From: JBLNCE01 sp050260415
Lineage (GTDB): Bacteria > Bacillota > UBA4882 > JAAYXC01
DNA length: 27,574 nt
Direction: 5' to 3'
Assembly: GCA_050260415.1 (NCBI GenBank)
Contig: JBLNCE010000007.1
Coordinates: forward strand, 1-27,574
How positions within the stretch are numbered: the stretch's first letter is position 1; each line of letters opens with the position of its first letter. A program made the translations under genes and the position numbers. Of this stretch, positions 15,393 to 23,927 are shown in pieces. The notes under the pieces were generated by a model. It did no database searches. It had not been told where the DNA came from and worked only from the letters and a program-made list of their open reading frames with translations.

Positions 15393-15923
15393 TCAAAAGA
15401 AAAGACGCGCCACGGCGACCGCGGTGAGGAAGCCCGCGAGATCCGCGGCCAGCCCGGCCAACCAGGTATGGCGCAGCCGGCGCAGGCCCGCTGCGCCCAG
15501 GTACACGGTGAGGACGTAAAAGGTGGTCTCGGTGCTGCCCTGCACCACGGAAGCGGTGAGTCCGAGGCGGGAATCCGGCCCGTGCGTCTGCAGGAGATCG
15601 GCCAGTATCCCCAGCGAACCCGAGCCGGAGAGCGGACGCATGATCCCCAGGGGCACTACCTCGGGGGGGATACCGAGCGGTCCCAGGATCGGCGAGAGAG
15701 CCCCGACGAGCAGCTTGAGGCCGCCGGCCGCGCGAAAGACGCCGATGGCCACGAGCATCGCCAGGAGGTAGGGGGCGATGCGCAGACCGGTACGGATGCC
15801 GTCTCGCGCGCCGTCGATAAAGACTTGATAGATCCCGACGCGCCGCCAGAGCCCCCAGAGGGGGATGGCGGCCAAGAGGATCGGCAGGACCCAGCGCGAG
15901 ACGAGATGCAACAAGGCGCTCAT
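15393..15923 (-). CDS. spmB: Spore maturation protein B
   Basis: Encodes a 176-residue membrane protein with a nucleoside-recognition (Gate) domain. Several hydrophobic segments span the chain (about 8-25, 45-65, 70-90, 125-150, 155-176). The family segments DGIRTGLRIAPYLLAMLVAI, IMRPLSGSGSLGIL and QGSTETTFYVLTVYLG are well preserved. In Bacillus, SpmA and SpmB are needed for spore core dehydration. The ATG at 15923 overlaps the spmA stop in ATGA. It supports an endospore-forming host. Confidence 0.94.
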   Translation of the reverse strand: MSALLHLVSRWVLPILLAAIPLWGLWRRVGIYQVFIDGARDGIRTGLRIAPYLLAMLVAIGVFRAAGGLKLLVGALSPILGPLGIPPEVVPLGIMRPLSGSGSLGILADLLQTHGPDSRLGLTASVVQGSTETTFYVLTVYLGAAGLRRLRHTWLAGLAADLAGFLTAVAVARLFF

Positions 15924-16519
15924 CTACGCTTTCCTCCCGCGCGCCGGCGCAGACGCCGTGCCACCCAGTCCACCGTCAGGGCGGCGGCGGTCCCGGCCAA
16001 AGTGGCGCAGAGGGTCGGCGCCAGGCTAGCCGTCGGCATGGCGCTGTGGTAACGGGCGCGCAAGGCGATGACGGTGGCCGGCACAATGGTCAGGCCGCCC
16101 ATGACGAGGCAGAGGTAGGTGCACTGGGCATCGGACGGCTCATCCGCGGCCGGGTTGAGTTTCTGGAGTTCCTGGATGGCTCTTAGCCCGAGAGGGGTGC
16201 AGGCGTTGCCCAGGCCGAGCAGGTTCCCGCCGATCGACATGGCGATCGCCCCCATAGCCCGATGGCCCGCGGGGATGCCCGGGAAGAGCCGGGCGAGCAA
16301 GGGCCGGAGGATCCTGGCGATGAGCGTTGGCAGGCCGGATTCCTCGGCGACGCGCATGAGGCCGGACCAGAGAGCGATGACCCCCACCAGGGCAATCGCC
16401 AGGGCAACGGCGCCTTCCACCGACCGGAGGACGCTGTTCGTCACTCCTTCCGGGTCGCCGCGGGCCAGGGAGAGGGCGACGCCCGACGCCAGCAGGAGCC
16501 CCCAGATCAGATCCATCAT
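15920..16519 (-). CDS. spmA: Spore maturation protein A
   Basis: Encodes 199 residues, the partner of SpmB, also with a Gate domain. Family motifs are VALAIALVGVIALWSGLMRV (helix), GAIAMSIGGNLLGLGNACTP (the GNxxGLGNAATP-type signature, with Cys for an Ala) and VMGGLTIVPATVIALRARYH. Tandem ATGs at 16519 and 16516 follow a GAGGCG at a suitable distance. It is divergent from whiA, with a 109-base shared intergenic region. A forespore or mother-cell promoter could not be assigned with confidence. Confidence 0.94.
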   Translation of the reverse strand: MMDLIWGLLLASGVALSLARGDPEGVTNSVLRSVEGAVALAIALVGVIALWSGLMRVAEESGLPTLIARILRPLLARLFPGIPAGHRAMGAIAMSIGGNLLGLGNACTPLGLRAIQELQKLNPAADEPSDAQCTYLCLVMGGLTIVPATVIALRARYHSAMPTASLAPTLCATLAGTAAALTVDWVARRLRRRAGGKRR

Positions 16520-16628
16520 GCTATCGCCTCGCCCCCCGGGAATTTGTACATCCTATGAATGCGACGGGACGCCCTAGACCCGGAGGAACCCGGCGCGATG
16601 TCCGGACGTTGGATCGAGCGGTGATCGG

Positions 16629-17576
16629 ATGAGGGATTTTTCGAACGCCGTCCGCGCCGAGCTTGCCCGCCTTCGCCCCGGCCAGCGGTGTTGCGCCTGG
16701 GCGGAATTGGCCGGCGTCCTGCGCGCCGGCGGCAGCCTCCATTTGCTGGGCAACAAGCGCTTCACCCTCTCCATCCAGACCGAGCACGCGGACGTGGCGC
16801 GCAAGATCGTCGTCTTGTTGCGGTCCGTCGCCGGACTTCCCGCCGAGGTGGTGGTGGAGGAGCACGTGGTGCTCGGCCGGCGGCGCACTTACCACGTCCA
16901 ACCGCCGGCCGATTACGAAACCAAGCGGCTGCTCATCGAACTCGGAATTCTCGACGCCGAGGGGCGCCTAATCGGCGATCTGCCGAGCCACCTCCTGCAG
17001 CCGGAATGCTGCCGGGCTTCTTTTCTGCGCGGCGCGTATCTCATGCGCGGATCGGTCTGCGACCCGCGGGGGAATAGCTACCATCTGGAGATCGTGGCCA
17101 GCACGGAGGATTTTGCCCTGGGCCTCTGCTACCTCCTGAACCTGGCCCGCCTCAAGGCTCACCTGGCCGAACGCAAACAAAAACAGGTCGTCTACCTCAA
17201 GGACGCGGACGACATCGCCGGCTTCCTGAGCCTGGTGGGGGCCAACGCCAGACGCCTGGAATTCGAGGAGGTCCGGGTCCTCAAGGAGGTGCGGGGGGGC
17301 GTGAACCGCCTGGTCAACGCGGAGACCGCCAACCTCGACAAATCGGCCGCGGCCGCCGTCGAACAGATCCGGCTGATCGAGGCGTTACAAAGAAGGGGAG
17401 CACTGGCCGATCTCCCCGAACCGCTGCGCGCCGTCGCCGAGGCGCGCCTGGCGAACCCCGAGGCCACCCTGGCAGAACTGGGGCGCCTGCTCGCGCCGCC
17501 CCTCTCCAAGTCCGCCGTCAACCACCGCTTTCGCGGCTTGCGCGACTATGCCCGGGAGATATTGGGGGACGCATAG
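16629..17576 (+). CDS. whiA: WhiA-type DNA-binding protein
   Basis: Encodes 315 residues with the WhiA layout: an N-terminal domain, a central LAGLIDADG-derived domain (CCRASFLRGAYLMRGSVCDP, YHLEIVAS) and a C-terminal helix-turn-helix (about 255-310, with LSKSAVNHRFRGLRDYAREI). The hallmark segment NRLVNAETANLDKSAAAAVE is present. In streptomycetes WhiA controls sporulation; in Bacillus it affects cell division and chromosome segregation. In many Bacillota it follows rapZ and yvcK; here both are missing and spmA is divergent upstream. The start ATG at 16629 is at the expected N-terminus, with only a weak GGATCG-type site upstream. cggR follows after 217 bases. Confidence 0.95.
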   Translation: MRDFSNAVRAELARLRPGQRCCAWAELAGVLRAGGSLHLLGNKRFTLSIQTEHADVARKIVVLLRSVAGLPAEVVVEEHVVLGRRRTYHVQPPADYETKRLLIELGILDAEGRLIGDLPSHLLQPECCRASFLRGAYLMRGSVCDPRGNSYHLEIVASTEDFALGLCYLLNLARLKAHLAERKQKQVVYLKDADDIAGFLSLVGANARRLEFEEVRVLKEVRGGVNRLVNAETANLDKSAAAAVEQIRLIEALQRRGALADLPEPLRAVAEARLANPEATLAELGRLLAPPLSKSAVNHRFRGLRDYAREILGDA

Positions 17577-17608
17577 ACCCGGACCCGAAAGTACCTCGGC
17601 GGCCCGCG

Positions 17609-17640
17609 CCTTCGGTCGCCGCGCCGGTGGGCGCCGAAGG
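17609..17640 (+). terminator. Candidate terminator or attenuator after whiA
   Basis: CCTTCGGTCGCC (17609-17620) pairs with GGCGCCGAAGG (17630-17640) with one bulge, giving an 11-bp GC-rich stem. No immediate T-tract follows, so termination strength is uncertain. It separates whiA from the cggR promoter region. Confidence 0.4.
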
Positions 17641-17731
17641 ACCGGCACGGTTCATTCTCTCTTTCACTGTCAAGATCTCGGATAAAAAACTTTCCGCCCG
17701 CGGAAGGAGTTCGGGTGCGCCTCCGCGAACA

Positions 17732-17785
17732 TACTATCTTGGTGGGACGATTCTGTCCTTGGCGGGACAAAAAGCGGCCAGGTGG
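17732..17785 (+). promoter_or_regulatory. cggR promoter -10 and CggR operator-like site
   Basis: TACTAT (17732-17737) is a candidate -10 box; the -35 is weak. Immediately downstream, TGGGAC (17743) N5 TGTC (17754) N5 CGGGAC (17763) closely resembles the Bacillus CggR operator, CGGGAC N6 TGTC N4 CGGGAC N6 TGTC. The 20-bp period between GGGAC boxes is conserved. The final TGTC is not preserved. Location just before cggR agrees with autoregulation of the glycolytic operon by CggR. Confidence 0.7.
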
Positions 17786-17793
17786 TGACGCGG

Positions 17794-18846
17794 GTGACCG
17801 GCGAGATGGTGGTGGCTTTGCAGCACAAGGTCTGTCCGGAAGCGGGACGGCTCTCCCTGGCGCGGTACGACATCCTGCGCGCGGTCTATTTCGCCCAACC
17901 CATCGGCCGGCGCGCCTTGGCCGAGCGGCTGCATTGTCAGGAACGCCGCATCCGTCGTGAATTGACTTTCTTGAGCCAGCGCGAGCTGCTCGTCGTCGGA
18001 AGCCTCGGGGTCGAGCTCACACCGGCGGGGGAATCGGTTCTCTGGGACCTCGAAGCCTACGTGCGGTTGCTCCGCGGTCTTTCCCGCTGGGAGAGGGAGC
18101 TTTGCGTCCGCTTCAATTTGCGGGAGGCGATCGTCGTACCGGGCGATGCCGACCGGGACGAAACGGTCAAGAAGGAATTGGCGCGGGTCACCGCCGATTA
18201 CCTGCGCGACCGCCTCAAGGACGGCGCCATTCTCGCCGTGACGGGCGGCACCACCATGGCCGAGGTGGCGGCGGCGCTGCGCCCCGCCGGTGTTCGGCGG
18301 GACCTGCTGGTCCTGCCCGCCCGGGGCGGATTGGGGGAAGAGGTCGAACTGCAGGCCAATACCGTGGCGGCGGCCTTCGCCAAGGGGCTCGGCGGCAGTT
18401 ACCGCCTGCTACACGCCCCGGATGACCTTGGCCCGGAACTGATGCAATCCATCGCCGGTGAGCCGAAGGTCAAGGAATTGGTGGACCTGATGCGCCGCGC
18501 CGATATCCTGCTCCATGGCATCGGCGTCGCCGAGGAGATGGCCCGGCGCCGCGGGTTGTCGCCGCAATTCATCGCCGAGCTGCTGGAACGGGGCGCGGCG
18601 GGGGAGGCTCTGGGCTACTATTTCACCGCGGATGGAGAACTGGTGCATGCCACGAGCAGCGTCGGCCTGCAGGACAAGGACCTCCCCGCCATCGGCAACG
18701 TGGTGATGGTGGGGGGCGGCCGCAGCAAAGCCCGGGCGGCCCGGGCCATCTTGTCCAGCGGCGGCCGGCACGTGGTAATCACGGACGAGGCTGTGGCGAA
18801 GGAACTCGTGTCGCAGACGGCAATCGCGAAAGAGAGCGAAGCTTGA
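17794..18846 (+). CDS. cggR: Central glycolytic genes regulator (CggR, SorC/DeoR-type repressor)
   Basis: Encodes about 350 residues. The N-terminal winged helix-turn-helix contains RYDILRAVYFAQPIGRRALA, similar to Bacillus CggR. The C-terminal SorC-type sugar-binding domain includes ILAVTGGTTMAEVAAAL, VLPARGGLGEEVELQANTVA and ADILLHGIGVAEEMARRRG. In Bacillus, fructose 1,6-bisphosphate binds this domain and releases DNA. The preferred start is the GTG at 17794, eight bases after AGGTGG; GTGs at 17782 and 17785 overlap that site. It is first in cggR-gap-pgk-tpiA-gpmI-eno. The operator-like site ends only about 25 bp before the start. Confidence 0.92.
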   Translation: MTGEMVVALQHKVCPEAGRLSLARYDILRAVYFAQPIGRRALAERLHCQERRIRRELTFLSQRELLVVGSLGVELTPAGESVLWDLEAYVRLLRGLSRWERELCVRFNLREAIVVPGDADRDETVKKELARVTADYLRDRLKDGAILAVTGGTTMAEVAAALRPAGVRRDLLVLPARGGLGEEVELQANTVAAAFAKGLGGSYRLLHAPDDLGPELMQSIAGEPKVKELVDLMRRADILLHGIGVAEEMARRRGLSPQFIAELLERGAAGEALGYYFTADGELVHATSSVGLQDKDLPAIGNVVMVGGGRSKARAARAILSSGGRHVVITDEAVAKELVSQTAIAKESEA

Positions 18847-19087
18847 GCCATGGTTCGACTTGCGCGCCCGCCTGTGCGGCGCCAAGAGCGAAGGCAGCCG
18901 GGCGTAAGTGCCGAGGTGGTGACCGCTGGATGAGTGCGGCGGAAGACGTGCCCATACAACGCCGTGCGGCGAGACGCACCGCCGGGCGGGACCAGGAACG
19001 GTGGCGAAACGCCGGCCGACAGGCAATGGGGCATACTACATCCGCTCCGGCCGGCGATCACCAACATAAGATCGGAGGGGTTCGAAA
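18847..19087 (+). other. cggR-gap spacer without a recognised gene
   Basis: This 241-base, GC-rich stretch has no ORF that looks coding in any frame. Only the GGAGGGG site before gap is clear. No T-tract terminator is visible, so transcription from the cggR promoter probably runs through into gap. It may serve as an mRNA processing or stability region, by analogy with Bacillus. Confidence 0.4.
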
Positions 19088-20131
19088 ATGGCAGTGAAGG
19101 TTGGCATCAACGGTTTCGGGCGCATCGGGCGGAATGTCTTTCGCGCGGCGCTCAAGCGGAATCCGGATCTCGAGATCGTGGCGGTCAACGACCTGACCGA
19201 CGCGAAGACCCTGGCGTATCTCCTCAAGCACGACTCGGTCCACGGTAACCTCGACGCCGAGGTCTACGGCAAAGACGACGCCATCGTGGTCAACGGGAAG
19301 GAAGTCAAGGTTTTTTCCCAGCGCGATCCGTCCCTGCTTCCCTGGAAGGACGTAGGCGTGGAGATCGTCGTCGAGTCCACCGGGCTGTTTACGGTCAAGA
19401 ACGACGGGGTGAACAAGAAGGGGAAGGAAGTCAAGGGCGCCGTAAACCATATCACCAAGGGGGGCGCACGGAAAGTCATCATCTCCGCCCCGGCCGAGGG
19501 CGAGGACATCACGATCGTCATGGGTGTGAACGAGGACAAGTACGATCCGGCCAAACACGATGTCCTCTCGAACGCCTCCTGCACCACCAACTGTCTCGCT
19601 CCGGTGGCCAAGGTCCTGCACGAGAAGTTCGTCATCAAACGGGGCTTGATGACCACGGTCCACAGTTACACCAACGATCAGCAGATCCTGGACCTGCCCC
19701 ATAAGGACCTGCGCCGGGCGCGCGCGGCCGCGCTTTCCATGATCCCGACCACCACCGGCGCGGCCAAAGCGGTCTCGCTGGTCCTGCCGGAGCTCAAGGG
19801 CAAACTGAACGGCTTCTCCATGCGGGTCCCGACCCCCAATGTCTCCGTGGTGGACCTTACCGCGGATCTCGGGCGGAAAGTAACCGTGGAGGAAGTGAAC
19901 GCCGCGCTGAAAGCCGCCGCGGAGGGGTCTTTGAAGGGCATCCTGGCCTACACCGAGGAGCCGCTTGTCTCCAAGGACTTCAACGGCGACCCCCATTCCT
20001 CGATCGTCGATGCCTTGTCCACCATGGTCATTGACGGCGACATGGTGAAAGTCATCGCCTGGTACGACAATGAGTGGGGCTACTCGTGCCGGGTCTGCGA
20101 TCTGGCGTCGTACATCGCGAATAGATTCTGA
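19088..20131 (+). CDS. gap: Glyceraldehyde-3-phosphate dehydrogenase, type I
   Basis: Oxidises glyceraldehyde 3-phosphate to 1,3-bisphosphoglycerate in the cytosol. The protein has 347 residues. The Rossmann motif is GINGFGRIGRNVFRAAL and the acidic residue after strand two (VAVNDLTD) indicates NAD preference. The catalytic cysteine is Cys165 in SNASCTTNCLAP. Cys numbering is about 14 higher than usual because of an insertion of roughly a dozen Lys/Gly-rich residues (about 104-118, NDGVNKKGKEVKG) after STGLFT. GGAGGGG lies nine bases before the ATG. The 241-base gap from cggR holds no recognisable gene; in Bacillus, mRNA processing near this junction raises gap expression over cggR. Confidence 0.97.
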   Translation: MAVKVGINGFGRIGRNVFRAALKRNPDLEIVAVNDLTDAKTLAYLLKHDSVHGNLDAEVYGKDDAIVVNGKEVKVFSQRDPSLLPWKDVGVEIVVESTGLFTVKNDGVNKKGKEVKGAVNHITKGGARKVIISAPAEGEDITIVMGVNEDKYDPAKHDVLSNASCTTNCLAPVAKVLHEKFVIKRGLMTTVHSYTNDQQILDLPHKDLRRARAAALSMIPTTTGAAKAVSLVLPELKGKLNGFSMRVPTPNVSVVDLTADLGRKVTVEEVNAALKAAAEGSLKGILAYTEEPLVSKDFNGDPHSSIVDALSTMVIDGDMVKVIAWYDNEWGYSCRVCDLASYIANRF

Positions 20132-20147
20132 GTCGCCTGGTCTCATC

Positions 20148-20221
20148 GCGCGAGTCTCGAGCAGCCTCGCCTCGGTCCGCCGCAGGACTCGGGACTCGCG
20201 ACGCGTGACTCATGACTCGCG
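20148..20221. repeat. Short GACTCGCG-type repeats between gap and pgk
   Basis: The gap-pgk spacer carries GACTCGCG at 20193-20200 and 20214-20221, with GCGCGAGTC in inverted orientation at 20148-20156 and further GACTC words. These can form alternative hairpins. A similar CGCTCGTCGCTCG run lies at about 5338-5362. Confidence 0.5.
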
Positions 20222-20240
20222 GTAGTAAGGAGGTTGCGTT

Positions 20241-21428
20241 ATGAACAAGATGACCGTCAAGGACCTCGACGTCCGGGGCAAGCGGGTCCTGGTGCGCGTG
20301 GACTTCAACGTGCCGGTGGACGAGGGCGGCCGGATCACCGACGACACCCGCATCGTGGCCGCGCTGCCGACCATCAAGTATCTTTGCGAACAGGGGGCCA
20401 AAGTCATCCTGGCCTCCCATTTCGGCCGGCCGAAGGGCGGCCCGGACCCGAAATACTCCCTCGCCCCGGTCGCCAAGCGCCTGGGTGAACTGCTCGGCCG
20501 CAGCGTGGCCATGGCCGAGGACTGTGTGGGCCAGGCGGTTCAGGCCGCGGTCGACGCGTTGGCCCCCGGGGATGTGCTCCTCCTGGAGAACGTCCGTTTC
20601 CACCCGGAAGAAGAGAAGAATGACCGGGAGTTCGCCAAAAAGCTGGCCTCCCTGGCGGATCTCTACGTGAACGACGCCTTCGGCACCGCCCACCGGGCGC
20701 ACGCTTCCACGGCCGGGGTGGCCGAGTTCCTCCGGCCCGCCGCCGCCGGGTTCCTCATGCAGAAAGAGATCGAGATCATGGGCAAAGCCATCTCCCGTCC
20801 GGAGCGGCCTTTCGTGGCCATCCTGGGCGGGGCCAAGGTCAAGGACAAGATCGGCGTGATTACCAACCTGCTCGAGAAGGTCGACACGCTGATCATCGGC
20901 GGCGGGATGGCGTATACCTTCCTCAAGGCCAAGGGTTGCGAGATCGGCAGGTCGCTGCTGGATGCGGAGAATGTCTCCTTTGCCGCGCAGATGATGCAAA
21001 CCGCTGCGTCAAAGGGCGTCAGACTCCTCCTCCCCGTGGACACCGTGGTGACCGATGACCTCAAGAATCCCACCATGAGCAAGATCGTGCCATCCGACCG
21101 GATCCCCGCCGATCTGGAAGGCGTGGACATCGGCCCGGACACGATCAAACTCTTCGCCGCGGCGATCAAGGGAGCCAAGACCGTGGTCTGGAACGGCCCC
21201 ATGGGCGTCTTTGAGGTGCCCCGGTTCGCCGCCGGCACCAAAGCTGTCGCCCAGGCAATGGCCGAGTCGGGGGCCGTCACCATCGTGGGCGGCGGCGATT
21301 CTGCGGCCGCCGTGGAGCAGATGGGCTTCGCCGACCGGATGACGCACATCTCGACCGGCGGCGGCGCATCCCTCGAATTCCTCGAGGGGCGGGAGTTGCC
21401 GGGCGTGGCGGCGTTGACCGATCGATAG
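20241..21428 (+). CDS. pgk: Phosphoglycerate kinase
   Basis: Transfers phosphate from 1,3-bisphosphoglycerate to ADP. The protein has 395 residues, the standard bacterial length. Substrate-binding segments RVLVRVDFNVPVDEGG, ASHFGRPKGG and VLLLENVRFHPEE occur in the N-terminal domain. LGGAKVKDKIGVI, IIGGGMAYTFLKA, WNGPMGVFEVPRFAAGT and the C-terminal VGGGDSAAAVEQ with HISTGGGASLEFLEG make the nucleotide site. GGAGG lies seven bases before the ATG. It is 109 bases downstream of gap and 39 bases before tpiA, in the operon. Confidence 0.98.
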   Translation: MNKMTVKDLDVRGKRVLVRVDFNVPVDEGGRITDDTRIVAALPTIKYLCEQGAKVILASHFGRPKGGPDPKYSLAPVAKRLGELLGRSVAMAEDCVGQAVQAAVDALAPGDVLLLENVRFHPEEEKNDREFAKKLASLADLYVNDAFGTAHRAHASTAGVAEFLRPAAAGFLMQKEIEIMGKAISRPERPFVAILGGAKVKDKIGVITNLLEKVDTLIIGGGMAYTFLKAKGCEIGRSLLDAENVSFAAQMMQTAASKGVRLLLPVDTVVTDDLKNPTMSKIVPSDRIPADLEGVDIGPDTIKLFAAAIKGAKTVVWNGPMGVFEVPRFAAGTKAVAQAMAESGAVTIVGGGDSAAAVEQMGFADRMTHISTGGGASLEFLEGRELPGVAALTDR

Positions 21429-21467
21429 GCTAATCCAAGCCGAAATTCGCCTGATGGAGGACTCATC

Positions 21468-22220
21468 ATGCGCAGACCGTTCATCGCTGGCAACTGGAAG
21501 ATGCACAAGACCACCGCGGCCGCCAGGGAGTTGGCAGGCGATCTGGTCCGTGAGATCGGCGCGGAGGACCGGGTGGAAGTGGCGATCTGTCCGCCGTTTA
21601 CCGCTCTGGCGGCCGTCCAGCAGTATTTGCAGGGCTCGCGCATTGCCCTGGGCGCCCAGGATCTGTTCTGGTCAGACGAGGGGGCGTACACCGGCGCGGT
21701 TTCAGCGCCGATGCTCAAAGACCTGGGTTGCCGCTACGTCATCGTCGGCCATTCGGAGAGGCGCCAGTATTTCGGGGAGACCGACGACGCGGTCAACAGG
21801 AAAACCAAGGCCGCTCTGGCCCACGGTCTCACGCCCATCGTCTGCGTGGGCGAGTCCCTGGCCTTGCGCGAGGCGGGGGAGACCAACTCTTACGTACGCT
21901 CCCAGGTGGAACAGGGTCTGGCCGGCCTGGGCGCCGACGCGGCAAAGCTCGTCATCGCCTACGAACCCATCTGGGCTATCGGTACGGGTCATAACGCCAC
22001 TGGGACGGACGCCAACGAGGTCATCACGATGATCCGCGCCACGATCGCGGGGATGTACGGGCGGAGCGCCGCCGAGACCGTGCGCATCCTTTACGGCGGC
22101 AGCGTCAAACCGGGCAACATCAAGGAATTCATGGCCTATCCGGACATCGACGGGGCCCTGGTGGGCGGGGCCAGTCTGGAGGCCTCGAGCTTCGTGCCGA
22201 TCGTCAGGTATTACGCATAG
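21468..22220 (+). CDS. tpiA: Triosephosphate isomerase
   Basis: Interconverts dihydroxyacetone phosphate and glyceraldehyde 3-phosphate. It is a 250-residue TIM barrel. Catalytic residues are present at normal places: Lys11 in AGNWKMHK, His95 in VGHSERR and Glu166 in AYEPIWAIGTG. The phosphate loop ILYGGSVKPGN is also intact. TGGAGGA precedes the ATG by about seven bases. It lies between pgk and gpmI in the usual clostridial glycolytic order. Confidence 0.98.
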   Translation: MRRPFIAGNWKMHKTTAAARELAGDLVREIGAEDRVEVAICPPFTALAAVQQYLQGSRIALGAQDLFWSDEGAYTGAVSAPMLKDLGCRYVIVGHSERRQYFGETDDAVNRKTKAALAHGLTPIVCVGESLALREAGETNSYVRSQVEQGLAGLGADAAKLVIAYEPIWAIGTGHNATGTDANEVITMIRATIAGMYGRSAAETVRILYGGSVKPGNIKEFMAYPDIDGALVGGASLEASSFVPIVRYYA

Positions 22221-22306
22221 GCACAAGCAAGCGTAAATCACAGGCTTTCAGATCTTCGATTCCTGAACTATCCAGCAGACTTTAGTTGACGGAAGGCGTG
22301 AATGAT

Positions 22307-23845
22307 TTGCCTCATAACCTCGCCGCTCTCATCATCCTGGACGGCTGGGGCATCAACCCGCGCCGGGAGGGCAATGCGATCGCCCAGGCCAGGACGCCGT
22401 ACCTCGACAGCCTCTTTGCCTCCTGCCCCCACGCCGAGCTGCTCTGCGCGGGCGAGGCCGTCGGGCTGCCAGAAGGACAGATGGGCACCTCCGAGGTGGG
22501 CCACCTGAACATGGGCGCGGGGCGGGTGGTCTTTCAGAGCCTGGTCAGGATCAGCAGGGCCCTGCGCGACGGCGAACTGAAAAAGAACGAGGTCCTCCAG
22601 GGCGTGCTGCGGCGCGTTAAGGAACGCGGCTCCGCGCTGCATTTCATGGGCCTCGTCTCGCCCGGGGGGGTCCACAGCCACACCGATCATCTCTACGGTT
22701 TCATCCGTCTGGCAAAAGAGGCCGGCCTTGATAAGATCTTCATCCACGCCTTTCTGGACGGCCGCGACACGCCGCCCCAGTCGGCCCTGGGTTACCTGCG
22801 CGAGCTCGAGGAGAAATGCGCCGAGATCGGCGCGGGCCGCATCGCCACGGTCGCCGGACGCTACTACGCCATGGACCGCGACAAGCGCTGGGACCGGGTG
22901 GAGAAAGCCTTCCGCGCCATGGTGCACGGCGAGGGCGAGACCGCCCGCAGCGCCGCGGAGGCGGTGGAGCAGTCCTACGCCCGGGAGACCACCGATGAGT
23001 TCGTCCTGCCCACGGTGGTGATGGATGGCGAAAAGCCGATGGCCGTGGCGAGGCCCGGCGACGGCCTGATCTTCTTCAATTTCCGCCCGGATCGGGCGCG
23101 CGAGATCACCCGCGCCTTCGTGGACCGGGACTTCGGCGGGTTCGCCAGGCCCGGCGGCTATCCGGACGTTGACTTCGCCTGCCTGACCCAGTACGACGAG
23201 ACCATCGAGGCGCCCGTCATCTTTCCGCCCGAAGGGCGCATCGTCAACACCTTCGCCGAGGTCCTGAGCAAGGCCGGCCTGGCGCAGCTGCACACGGCGG
23301 AGACCGAGAAATACGCCCATGTCACCTTCTTCTTCAACGGCGGTGAGGAGACCCCGCACCCGGGCGAGGAGCGGATCCTCATCCCTTCGCCAAAGGTGCC
23401 GACCTACGACCGGAAACCCTCCATGAGCGCCGTGGAGGTCACCGACTCGGTGCTGGCCCAGATCGAGAGCGGCAGGTTCAACGCGATAATCATGAACTAC
23501 GCTAACTGCGACATGGTCGGGCATACCGGCGTCTTCGAGGCCGCCGTGGAAGCCGTGGAGACGGTGGACGCCTGCTTGGCCAGGGTGGTGCCGGCTGTGC
23601 TGGCCAGGGGAGGGGTCGCGCTGATCTGCGCCGATCACGGTAACGCCGAGCAGATGGTGGACTACGAGACTGGAGAACCCTATACGGCCCACACCACCAA
23701 TCCGGTCCCGGTCATTCTCGCCGGTTGCCGGGAAAAGGTCCGCCTGCGTTCCGGGATCCTCGCCGATGTGGTTCCGACCCTGCTGGAATTGATGGGGCTG
23801 CCGAAGCCGGCGGAGATGACGGGGGAAAGCTTGATAACGACCTAA
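22307..23845 (+). CDS. gpmI: 2,3-bisphosphoglycerate-independent phosphoglycerate mutase
   Basis: Converts 3-phosphoglycerate to 2-phosphoglycerate using two Mn ions and a phosphoserine intermediate. From the TTG at 22307 the protein has 512 residues; the metal ligand in LDGWG is then Asp12 and the phosphorylated serine in GQMGTSEVGHLNMG is Ser62, exactly the numbering of the Geobacillus enzyme. GGAAGG lies 10 bases upstream. A TTG at 22286 and a GTG at 22298 are alternatives with poorer sites. Further metal and substrate motifs are GGVHSHTDHLYG, DGRDTPPQSAL, FNFRPDRAREI, MNYANCDMVGHTG and CADHGNAEQM. The TAA stop lies inside the first bases of the downstream repeat element. Confidence 0.96.
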   Translation: MPHNLAALIILDGWGINPRREGNAIAQARTPYLDSLFASCPHAELLCAGEAVGLPEGQMGTSEVGHLNMGAGRVVFQSLVRISRALRDGELKKNEVLQGVLRRVKERGSALHFMGLVSPGGVHSHTDHLYGFIRLAKEAGLDKIFIHAFLDGRDTPPQSALGYLRELEEKCAEIGAGRIATVAGRYYAMDRDKRWDRVEKAFRAMVHGEGETARSAAEAVEQSYARETTDEFVLPTVVMDGEKPMAVARPGDGLIFFNFRPDRAREITRAFVDRDFGGFARPGGYPDVDFACLTQYDETIEAPVIFPPEGRIVNTFAEVLSKAGLAQLHTAETEKYAHVTFFFNGGEETPHPGEERILIPSPKVPTYDRKPSMSAVEVTDSVLAQIESGRFNAIIMNYANCDMVGHTGVFEAAVEAVETVDACLARVVPAVLARGGVALICADHGNAEQMVDYETGEPYTAHTTNPVPVILAGCREKVRLRSGILADVVPTLLELMGLPKPAEMTGESLITT

Positions 23846-23927
23846 CCCCCCCTTCCCGATCAGAGGCCTGTGCCAAATGGGGATCGAAAAACGTTCCGTC
23901 CCGGCGGCCTAAAGACCGCCGCTACAC

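Noticed and set aside
19058..20146. Long minus-strand open frame opposite gap
   Set aside because: It mirrors the gap gene in a GC-rich genome, lacks recognisable motifs and has a His/Asp/Gly-rich shadow composition.
22268..23692. A 474-residue minus-strand frame opposite gpmI
   Set aside because: The gpmI frame has every catalytic motif; the antisense frame is a codon-bias artefact.
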